From positions 30,206,267-30,270,266 of the forward strand of contig OY540809.1 of NCBI GenBank assembly GCA_961205875.1: a stretch of DNA of 64,000 nt, in the 5' to 3' direction. The stretch comes from Sialis fuliginosa (taxonomy: Eukaryota; Arthropoda; Insecta; Megaloptera; Sialidae). The first letter of the stretch is position 1. Each line of letters opens with the position of its first letter. A program made the position numbers and the translations under genes. Below are positions 54,241 to 64,000 of this stretch, in pieces. The notes beneath the pieces were generated by a model that worked only from the letters and a program-made list of their open reading frames with translations, ran no database searches and was not told the DNA's origin.

Positions 54241-56410
54241 GTGGCGTACCGTAGGTTTCTGCCGCCCGGGGCAGATGGCAAATTTGCCCCCCCCCCACAC
54301 TAATGCTAAATATGATAATTGAACACCTTTTTTTCGTTGCTACCTCAAAGGCTGTAACCGGGTAGCAATGTAAAATCGGCCTCAACACGGATTTGGCTAA
54401 TTTTTATTGTGAATGTTGCTCATTATGTGAGAATTCTTATGCCCAATTATTAGCCTCTAAAAGTTGATCATTTTTGAAAAAAAAATTATTTTTAATTTTT
54501 CAAAAATATTTTTTTTAAGAAATTTTTTTTTTTATTAAGTTCAAACTATGGTACATTGTAGAAGTTGAAAAGGTGCATATCAGGTAATATTTTCAAGATG
54601 CTGCGCATACTCTAACAAGTAAAAAAAAAATTTGAAATTTTGAAAAAAAATAATTTTTTGGTTGTAGTTGAGCGACAACTTCAAATATTTCATGAAATAA
54701 TCTTCATACTTTAATATAACACCCTACAAAATCTGAATAGAATCGTGGTGGTAGAACATACTTAAAAAAAATTAAAATCATTGGAAGTCAATATTAACAT
54801 GTACAAATGCTATAGAAATAATGTAATGTAAACATAGTATAAAAATGATACAAAAACAGTTATTTAAATAAAATTAACTCGAAATATTTAATAAGAACGC
54901 TTCTGTCTCCCACTGCTCGTTTATCTTACCGTCTTGGACATACATACATTTCTTATGGTGATATACACATTATTACACATATAGTCCAGGCCACTACATG
55001 AAATTGAGTTTCTTTAAGTACTTCGTATAACATTTTGCAAACAAAGCTATTAAGAGTATTTTGGCCCTGCTGAATCCAAAAATCGCTGTTACCAAGCCGA
55101 AACATTGACCGGAAATTCAATATGAAAGATGGCGACCAATATGGCGTTCAAACAATAATTTTCTTATTCTTGGCAGGCTTTTGAACAAAATTAATATATT
55201 TGTTTAACAACATTGTTGTATGCTACCCTTATGTGAAATTTAAAATTTGCCACCTTTCTCTCCAAAATACAATTTAAACCCTTACTATGTACGTACATAG
55301 TATCTAAAACCAATTGTTCTTATTGTACTTCTTTGACTTTAAAATAATAAATGAGGTAGAATTATATAAAACAACAAAATTATTCGTTTTTAAGTACAAG
55401 AGTTTTTTAGGGGCGCCTAAACATCCCTTATATTTTATTATATTACATTATATTATTCTTATACATTTATATTAATATTATTTAAATACAAAATTACACA
55501 TTTAGTGATCTATCGTGTAGTTTTACTACCCTTATATTAAATTAAATATTTGCACCTACCCCCTCTTCTAGTGAAGTCCAACAACGAAAAAAAATATTGA
55601 AATAGTTTTGTTATACGAATTATTTCAAGAAACTCAATCTCATGTAGTGGCCCGGACTATACATATGTGTAATAATGTGTATATCACCATAAGAAATGTA
55701 TGTATGTTGAAGACGGTAAGATAAACGGGCAGTGGGAGATAAAAGCGTTCTTATTAAATATTTCGAGTTAATTTTATTTAAATAACTGTTTTTGTATCAT
55801 TTTTATACTATGTTTACATTACATTATTTCTATAGCATTTGTACATGTAAATATTGACTTCCAATTATTTTAATTTTTTTTAAGTATGTTCTACCACTTC
55901 GATTCTATTCAGACTTTGTAGGCTGTAATACTAAAGTATGAAGATTATTTCATGAAATATTTGAAGTTGTCGCTCAACTACAACCAAAAAATTATTTTTT
56001 TTCAAAATTTCAAAAATTTTTTTTTTTACTTGTTCGAGTATGCGCAGCATCTTGAAAATAATACCTGATATGCACCTTTTCAACTTCTACATTGTACCAT
56101 AGTTTGAACTTAATCAAAAAAAAAATTTCTTAAAAAAAAATATTTTTGAAAAATTGAAAATAATTTTTTTTTCAAAAACGATCAACTTTTAGAGGCTAAT
56201 AATTGGGAATAAGAATTCTCACATAATGAGCAACATTCAAAATAAAAATTAGCTAAATCCGTGTTGAGGCCGATTTTACATTGCTACCCGGCTACAGCCT
56301 TTGCCACACCCAATTAAATCTTATATTTATTATATTTTTTCTTCTTCTAAATTTGCCGCCTCTTGTAAAGTGCCGCCTGGAGCAGGCGCCCCCTTTGCCC
56401 CCTCCCACCT
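54241..56410. mobile_element. Foldback element, 2.2 kb, with an inner palindrome
   Basis: The left arm CGGGTAGCAATGTAAAATCG pairs with CGATTTTACATTGCTACCCG at about 56270. TTATGTGAGAATTCTTATGC and CTACCACGATTC-type blocks pair across the centre, giving arms of about 1 kb. The left start CAGTGGCGTACCGTAGG looks like a hAT end; the right end is eroded. An inner element (54983-55658) sits at the middle. Confidence 0.75.
54983..55658. mobile_element. Inner palindromic element with AGTCCAGGC ends
   Basis: AGTCCAGGCCACTACATG and the inverse CATGTAGTGGCCCGGACT, then GAAATTGAGTTTCTT against AAGAAACTCAATCTC. The terminal word is shared with 39024-40666, so both belong to one family. Confidence 0.7.
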
Positions 56411-58232
56411 CGATGGAAAGTCTACTTATTGTTAGGAATACCAATTCGATCGAATTAAGGACGTAATGAAATTTTGTTGTCCGCTTTGGACGCACGCGGC
56501 TATAAGTATTTCAGCTCATTTTGTGGGGAATTCGAGCTATTGCCTCGTTTATGGCAAACGGGGCAGTAGTAAGCAATATCTACTTACCAGACTTAAGAGA
56601 TAGCCCCTTAAGTCCAATAGGTACAACGTGTTATTTCATTGATTTGAATTGAAAATAATACGTAAAAGTAAAAAAAAATGTACACTGTTTTTGTATGTTT
56701 CTTATTTATTTTATAAAAAAAATTAAACGGATTTTATTCTGGTTTTCACAACTGGATATAGTGTGTTTCATGAGGAACGTTAGAATCAGGTCTGGCCAAC
56801 TAACTCCACGGGTCGTATTAACAACCTAAAATTTTTTGAAGGTCGCACTTAAACAAAAATAATTCTAAAATTTGTTCTCATAATATCTGGCTTTGCAATG
56901 AATTTTGTACTTAATGAACTTTTTTCTAATCACTTTCATTTTTTAAGTAGAACTACGTTCTGCCCGGTAGTAACTTTGGGAGCAATAAATGCAAAGAAAA
57001 TATATTACCCTGTAAACATTTAGATATATCTCCAGAACTAATAACCGTAGAGCAATACATATAAAAACGCCAAGAATTATAAGAAGAGTTTTAACCTTGC
57101 ATCCCCCAACCCTTAAATATATTAGAATAAAGAAGTTAATAAAATTTTCATATGATTTTGAACCTTCAATATTTCATCTCCTGTCACAGATGAAAGAGGT
57201 TGTAATTGGTCTCATTTGATTCAGTGGTAAAAATCATATTAGGGGTGTAGAATAAAAAAAATTACCCCCCCATCTCGCAGAGATATTTACGATTTTGTAT
57301 CGTAAAAAGATCAATTCTGTCGGAAGAGGATAATGCCAGCCGATAAAAATTTTGAGGACAAAAATAAGGAAAATTCAATATTTCATTATGTCACAAATTA
57401 AGGGTTGAAATTGGTCTCATTTGATCAAACATACTTCAAATTCTTATTGTTTTAACAATTAAAATTATTAGTTAAGTTACATAAATAAAACAATATTATT
57501 TTAAAGAAAACAACGGGAAATTATTTTGAAACACCCGATACTTAAAAAAACGTTATTGAATATAATTTGTTCGTGTGGCCTCGGGCCGCAAATAAGGACG
57601 TGGCGGGCCGCAGGTTGGCAGGTTTTTTATAGGTTAAATTTATATCCCCTTGTAACACTAGGTCCAATGCGCTAGTGCCGCTAGTATAAATAATAATAAT
57701 CTATGCGAATCGATCATCGTGTCACAAATGTTTTAATGAAAAATTCTAAAAATCCTCGCACCAGATGGTCAACATTGTATGTTTTTCTAAATAAAAATGA
57801 TTAACACATAGTGACATGCGGACAATAGGTACAATATAATTACCGAGACAACACCTGACCTTGTTGAATTAACGGTCCCAGCATCATAACAGTAACAGAT
57901 CATTGGGTTTTGTCAACACCGCAAACTAATCATGTACTTATTCACTATTACATAATGCTATGGCGTGATTGGAAACCGAATTACTCGAATCAAATAATTT
58001 ATAAAGGTATATTTAGGCCATAAGCGCATGTGACTTTTAGGGCCCCTCAAAACATCAAAATGATAAAATAATATTTTGAGAAATAGAAAATTTATCTCAC
58101 TCTCGGATCAATAAAGAATTTAAGGCTCCTTGAGTCAAATAATTTTTGTTTTAAATCAGGTAATTTTATTTGAAATAAAAATACATTTTACTTTGCAGAA
58201 CTTTTGCAAATACATATACATTATACATACTA
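56411..58232. other. Gene-free repeat-rich stretch
   Basis: At 56788, CAGGTCTGGCCAAC faces GGGCCGCAGGTTGGC at about 57602-57616, a possible eroded hAT-like element. Units of the 29100-29570 repeat occur at 57160-57430. The rest shows no gene or motif. Confidence 0.5.
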
Positions 58233-59162
58233 CATGGATTGAAAAGTCTTTAGCTTACAATGAAAAAATGATTTTTTAATGAAAAAACTCATTTATTCTT
58301 CGACATAATCTCCATCTAAAGTAATGAACTTGTTCCAACGGTGCTCTAACATTTCGATACCGGTCTTATAGTGGTTCGCATCAAGTCTCTCAAAATAGGT
58401 GTTTGTTTTCAACTCGACCTCCAGAGAGCCACATTTTCAATTTAGGAAAAAGGTAGTCGTCGCTGGGGGCCAGGTCAGGAAAAACGGTGGGTACGGAACT
58501 AATTCATAGTGCAATTCCTTCAATTTATCGGTCGCAACGTGAGCCTTGTGAGATGGTGCATTGTCTTGTAGAAACAGCATTTTTTCTTTGCCATTTGCGG
58601 CAGTTTTGCCTTGACTTCGTCGTCCAATCGATCCAGTAATGCACAGTAATATTTTTTGTTGATTGTTCTACCATATTGAAGGTAGTCAATAAATATTATA
58701 CCATGTGCATCCCAAAAAATATTAGCAATAACTTTACCGGCTGATTGTTGTGTTATTGGGCGTTTTGGACAGCTTTCATCAGGCAATAACTATTCTGCTG
58801 ACTGCCAATTGGACTCCGGTGTGTAGTAATGGATCTATGTTTCATCCATTGTTACAAATCGCATGAAAAAATCCTTGTTGCGGTGAAACAGTGCCAAATT
58901 TTGGTATGAAAGTCGAACACGTTAATTTTTTTGGTCAATTGTTAAAAAACGCGGTACCCATTGCGCACAAAGCTTTTTCATATGTTAACATTTATGAAGG
59001 ATATGACCAGCACTTTGAGATGTCTATGGTGTTAGCTAGCTCACTCACATGTCATTAAATTTTGATAGTATTCTAGTTAAGGTTGGTACTCTATGGGAAG
59101 TATAAAGATTTTTTTGTTTATGTCGCCTTCTGTATGTCAGGCCAAAGACTTTTCAACCCATG
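58233..59162 (-). pseudogene. Decayed mariner transposon with transposase remnant
   Basis: Ends CATGGATTGAAAAGTCTTTA and the reverse complement of CATGGGTTGAAAAGTCTTTG, flanked by TA, the mariner target. On the minus strand the transposase is recognisable: RFVTMDET followed by a stop, HYTPESNWQSAE, IANIFWDAHGIIFIDYLQYG, GRTINKKYYCALLDRLDDE and, in another frame, FLQDNAPSHK. Stops and at least one frameshift break it. At 930 bp it is shorter than a full mariner (about 1.3 kb), and the N-terminal DNA-binding part is missing. Confidence 0.9.
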
Positions 59163-60152
59163 TAGTATGTATGTTTTTAGATGCTTGTAATTACATTTCA
59201 GCTGTGTGTAAAAGTACATATATATTAGAAACTTGTCCTTTAGCCACTAGGAGACTAGGGGCTCTATACTTATAAAATGTTAGTATAAATACGAGAAAAT
59301 ATTTTTTATAATCATTTCATAAAACTATATCGGATATTTTATAAAAATACTTTTTTTTAGTAATCACCTCTCTAATTTTTTATATAAAATAAATTTACTG
59401 ACGTGTGGGACCCTCAATTTCGCGTGGCCCAAGGCGACCGCCTCCACCATATATGCGGAAATTCACAATAGGGTCAAATATATTTAATGTTATATTATTG
59501 CAGCCGCTGTTGGGTGAGAAACAATAATAACCACAGTAATAATAAATTAATTAATCATTTATGTTTGTATACTTGTGTAGTAAACATATAGCTATAAGCT
59601 ATTATAGCTGTATGAAAATTGAATTTTCTGGCATCAATCAAATACGATGATTATTATGTTTGCACAATGTTTGCCTTTATTGTTTTTTAATCATGACGTT
59701 ATTAGTTACCTATATTGATATTTACCGGAACTAATTAAAATTATATTATTATTTACTTTTTCTCTACGCGATTTTTTAATTACAACAAATCTAAAAATAT
59801 CTTAGTCGATGACTAAAAAAGGTACCAGAAAACCAAAAGAATTTCCATTATCTTTGGTGATGTACAATATTTTTCTGAAGTTCAAATAGTATTATATGTA
59901 CTTCAAAGTAAGAGGCAGAAAGAGGTGGTGAAGGTTGCGTGTGGTTTAAGTTCAAGACTCTCGTGCGACAAGAGCGCGCGTCCGGTGCGAAACGCCCGCG
60001 GGCGGTCGCATCAACAGACCTCTTGAGAGCGGGTAACTGTATACGAACGCGTTTCCCAATATTGTGTAAGGCACTTGTTTACAAACATGTATGTACCTAT
60101 TATACCTATGAACAGAGGTGTATTATGGGGGTCTGGATACTCAAATAATATC
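59163..60152. other. Gene-free stretch
   Basis: Non-coding. Contains a GC-rich patch at about 59960-60020 (GCGCGCGTCCGGTGCG, CGCCCGCGGGCG) of unknown nature and no repeat that I can pair. Confidence 0.5.
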
Positions 60153-60154
60153 TA

Positions 60155-60639
60155 AGGTGCAGTGGGGTAAGTGCAGAAACGGGGCAAGTGCATTAACGGG
60201 TTCTTTTTATTATAATACGAGTGAAATTGTAATAACTAATATGTAGTGAACTACAAAAAGTTAATACCAACTTGTTTAAAAAGTTCACTACTCCAAAACT
60301 AAACGGATCTTGATGCGGTAAAAAGCATTTTATACTCGGCGTATTCACAATTCTGCTCTTGCCCCATAGCATATGAAATAATACTTCAAAGCGTTTTAAC
60401 TACCGGTAATGCACTTGCCCCGAAAATGGGGTTAGTGCACTGTAGTTGACATTTTTTACAATTTCCTATCATAATGCAAATATACAAAGAAAATTGGCGT
60501 CCTATTCAATTTAAACTAGTCAGTAATAACTGCAATCATTTGATACTGAAAATATTAAGTATTTATATAACAGATTGAAAATATATGGGTTCAAAGTCCA
60601 ACTATGCAAAAACCGGTCTGCACTTACCCCACTGCACCT
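60155..60639. mobile_element. Tc1/mariner-like MITE, 485 bp
   Basis: Ends AGGTGCAGTGGGGTAAGTGC and its inverse GCACTTACCCCACTGCACCT, flanked by TA on both sides. GGGGCAAGTGCATTAACGGG near the left and CCGGTAATGCACTTGCCCCG further in repeat the motif. No reading frame. Confidence 0.82.
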
Positions 60640-62880
60640 TATTAAAATTACAATAAAATATATAATTTCATAAGATGAAATATTTTATTTAAATTAAAAG
60701 TAAATAAATTATTCATTCATATAAATAATCGAAGGTGATCGAAAAATTGTTTTAAATATATGATACCAGCTGGACCCGCGCGGCTTCGCTCGCGTGGACT
60801 ACGGAATTATTGTTTAAGATTTAAAAAAAATATAGTTGAATTAAGTACAAACACGATTAGTTATTATTGTAATAAAAACCAAACAACACTTCTGTTTAAA
60901 CAAAGTTAATTATTGAAAACAAAATAAATAATTGACAATTAAAAGAATACCGGCCTGTGATCATTCCCTCTGCCCCGCGTCTACTCGCCACGCCCCCTCC
61001 TTCCCGAACGCCACGACACGGATCATCATCGCTCGAATAATATGTTCCCGTATGTATATTTCAAGATATTTTCTAAACTATACGAGCAAATTGGATGCTG
61101 TAAAGGGCAAATTATATCTTCATTAAGTACTAATGACGATGAAATCATTTATTTCAATAAGGATTCATATTTTGCAGGTCATAAGTCAACGTAAACAAAA
61201 CTCAAATGTTTTAAATTTTCTTTGTAATATAAAAGCAGTCATTGTGGCTTAAATATAAAAGTTATATGGTGTCGCTGACTTTATTATAAATCTTTTGATT
61301 TTACACAGTTCTTTAATACATTATTTTCTTCAATATTAAACGGTTTAGGCAGCGTATTGCAAAATAGCGCGCCGACGGCAATATTTTTTCCGACTTGATT
61401 TAGGTAGGTATAACTTACAAGTAACACTACCCAACTGTAACTCACCGATTTGAATGAAACAAAACATACTTATTAAACACCGAAAAATATTAAATACTTG
61501 TTTTTTTGTTTCGGCTAAATACGCTTTTTAGGGGTGGAAATCACCCCTCAACCACTGGAGGTGGAAATAGTTATGGCTAATTATTTCTGAAACGATACAT
61601 TTTTTGAAAAAAGTGCTTAGGACCAAAGTTGTAGAGTTCAAAGTGATGCACTTGATGGCGACCTTGAGGTCGATTTTCAGGGTGAATGAAACATGAAATG
61701 ATTTTCAAATGACCTTGAACAGACAAAGACACGTTGAGCTTTATATAATATATGTAGATAACTTATACAGGCGAATTTTTTTGCACTATATAAATCACTA
61801 GGCTCTATTACAATGTAAATATTTTATACTTTTTGAGTCTATACGAATAGTTTTACGAATAATAAAAAGCATTTCGATGGTTTTTATAAAATCTTGTCTG
61901 TATGTTTGTTTGTTCCGAGTAAATTCGTAAATTATCGAATTGATTTTGACGAGACTTTCATTGTTTGAAATGCATGATATCATAGCGCTACCTTATAGAG
62001 GAGTTTAGCAGTAACATGGGCAAATGACGCGGTGTTAAAAGCAGCCGGATCAAATTGTGGGAAAAAGACAGTTTATTAATAAAAATAAATGTTATAAGAA
62101 TTATAATCTTTAGATAAACACACACATAGGTTGTACTGTTATATACTCAGTGGCGAAACTGGTCTTATGAAGCTTAAAAATTGATATGAAGACTAAAAAA
62201 GGGTTTCAATAAGTTCAAGAAAAAGTTTTCAATTAAATCAGGAGAGGGGGAGGGAGGATTTTTTAGTTTTCGACCTCCAGCAAGTTAAACAGGTTAAACT
62301 GTGAACTTTTATTATTATATTAAATTAAAAAAAATCATATTTTAAGTATTCAAAAATTGTGTATCTAATTAGAAATAATTAAACGAATAATTATATTTAT
62401 TTGGACTTATTGCTCCTCCTTAAGACGATCCTATGTATGCGAGTATGGGTGGTTTGTTTCGGTTAATATTTTAATTACAGTTTTGACGGATGTTTGACTC
62501 CAGTGCGAAATTTCCCAGAGCATAAAGAACAAAGGTGTAAATATATTATATTATATGGAACATATTATGTACATTTATACTCTAGATTAGAGGTTCCCAA
62601 ACTTTTTCAACTCGCGATGCCCTTTTTGAACTAATGTAAGATTTTCCCATGGCGCTCATTCAAGTAAAAAAACTGCATCCTTGAACAAATTCATTAATTT
62701 ATTATTTATTCATTCATGAGATAGCTGACAATGAGCCTGCAGTTTTTTGCAGACTTTATCAACTTGTATGTCCGTTATTCGTATTAAAAATAATTGTAAA
62801 TTGAATTACGAATGATAAATAATAATAAATTCTAAATTAGTAAACCATTAATTTATTGACTTCCATAATCGATAAGAAAA
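60640..62880. other. Gene-free stretch with repeat ends
   Basis: CTGGACCCGCGCGGCTTCGC at 60768-60787 resembles the common 3' end of insect retroposons. AGAGGTTCCCAAACTTTTTC at 62588 matches, inverted, the end at 11100-11126. No coding sequence is supported. Confidence 0.5.
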
Positions 62881-62885
62881 ATAAG

Positions 62886-64000
62886 AGCGTTTTCCCACAC
62901 ACCGGCAAAACTGGTGCTGTTGCCGATGACGGCAACGGCACCGGCCAACGGATCTTTTTCTACACGCCGGCATTTCAGTGCCGGTGCAGTTGAGTTATAG
63001 CTGTGGTGATAGAAACATTTCTGCAGTGCTCAACAAACATTACCTTCTTGGGTTATTATACTTCAGAAGGAAGTATATAAATCGAAAATACATATAAAAA
63101 AACGGCCAAGTGCGTGTTGGGCACGCACATGATAGGTTTCCGTAGACATTACGATTTATAAACAAGAGTTATTTCAATTTGTTTTATAAACTATTCTAGC
63201 TACAGTGTTCATTATAATTTTCATGTATCTACTAACTAAAAGCTACATTTTGGATTATTTTTTTTGTTTTGTATTGATAGTTAAGAAAGTAGAAGGGGGG
63301 AGGGGAAGCTCTGATAACGACATTTAAATGGATATATTTCCATGACTGAAGGTTTAAAATCAAAAGGTCATATAACATTTTTTGTTACATTTTAGGAGAC
63401 CTATCTAAAGATACCCCACTCAATGGAGTAAGTGAAAAAAAATTTAAGTAAAATTTTCAGTCTATGGGAAGAGGTCCAAAATATTTTTTTTGTGTTCGTT
63501 ATAATTTTCAGTGAAATTACTAATTAAAAGCTACATTCTGAATTTTTTTCAGATTTTTTGAATATATTGTTTAGAAATTAGGGGGGAGGGGACGCTCTGA
63601 TAATGACATTTAAATGCAAATATATCGTGACTGAAGGGTTAAAATCAAAAGATCATTTAACATTTTTTGTTTCATTTTAAGAGACCTATCTAATGACACC
63701 CCACTTAATGGGGTAAGTAAAAAAATGTGAGTTCACTTTTCAGTCTATGGAAAGGGGGTCCAAAATTTTTTTTTTTTTTCAAAAATCTTATCATTTCTGT
63801 TTTTGTGTTATCAGTCTTCGATACACCAAATTTCATCTTAATCGGCTTAAAATTTTTGAGGACGGACATGGCGAAACTATAAGGTTGCTAGTTTTCTACG
63901 GAAACCTAAAAAGGCAGTACCTAGTTGGAACATCCTTTATACCTTTATAAGGTATATGTTTGGCCCGGCATCCGATTGTCGAGTTCAACACCGGCAGCAT
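62886..64000. repeat. GC-rich palindromic terminus and internal direct repeats, running off the window
   Basis: CACACCGGCAAAACTGGTGC and GTTGCCGATGACGGCAAC form small palindromes at 62895-62950. The window ends in CAACACCGGCAGCAT, which could be part of the partner end. Between them two direct copies of about 260 bp lie at about 63225-63490 and 63515-63775 (AAAAGCTACATT, GGGGAGGGGA, CTCTGATAA, GAGACCTATCTAA, TTTTCAGTCTATGG). Probably an element cut by the window edge. Confidence 0.5.

Noticed and set aside
54176..54388. Minus-strand open frame across the start of the 54-kb palindrome
   Set aside because: It straddles a C-run and a transposon end and shows no protein features.
59939..60148. 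Arg- and Ala-rich open frame
   Set aside because: No family, no neighbouring exons with matching phase. It rests on a short GC-rich patch and ends beside a MITE.
60932..61126. Open frame starting in AT-rich DNA and crossing a C-rich patch
   Set aside because: No recognisable motif, no splice partner; likely chance next to a retroposon-like end.

Overview
The window is AT-rich nuclear DNA from an insect. Every gene has GT-AG introns. The gene set fits an insect: a polybromo with insect-type C2H2 fingers, the single ST6Gal-type sialyltransferase, TMEM43, Rumi/POGLUT1, an odorant-binding protein and INCENP. Much of the rest is DNA transposons (hAT, piggyBac-like, Tc1/mariner). I cannot name the order or species from sequence alone.

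Layout. (1) 109-10040, plus: the 3' half of polybromo, the PBAF chromatin-remodelling subunit, in 18 exons. Its largest intron holds a TTAA-flanked piggyBac-like element. (2) 11259-12871, minus: a complete four-exon ST6Gal-type sialyltransferase. (3) 13502-15797: an inverted-repeat transposon with dead coding remnants. (4) 16223-18564, plus: complete TMEM43, six exons. (5) 19158-22054, plus: complete Rumi/POGLUT1-type protein O-glucosyltransferase, four exons. (6) 22628-49208, minus: a five-exon odorant-binding protein gene resembling Obp59a. Its 23.8-kb second intron contains, on the other strand, the whole eight-exon INCENP gene (24956-42643). (7) 49289-64000: I see no host gene; it is repeats, foldback elements and one dead mariner.

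I built every gene model exon by exon, and the reading phase agrees at every junction. TMEM43, Rumi, the sialyltransferase, INCENP and the OBP give 379, 406, 450, 756 and 352 codons. Polybromo enters from the left edge and contributes 1219 codons.

The genes do not form a pathway. Sialyltransferase and Rumi are both secretory-pathway glycosyltransferases, and polybromo and INCENP are nuclear. The most striking property is the number of long inverted repeats, 0.3 to 6.6 kb, often one inside another and mostly inside introns. Several have exact target-site duplications: ATGTAGTG around a 6.6-kb hAT, CCTATACC, AATGTAAA, GTTTTAAGG, and TTAA twice. Because INCENP and the OBP gene are transcribed in opposite directions across the same repeats, both primary transcripts should contain very long RNA hairpins.
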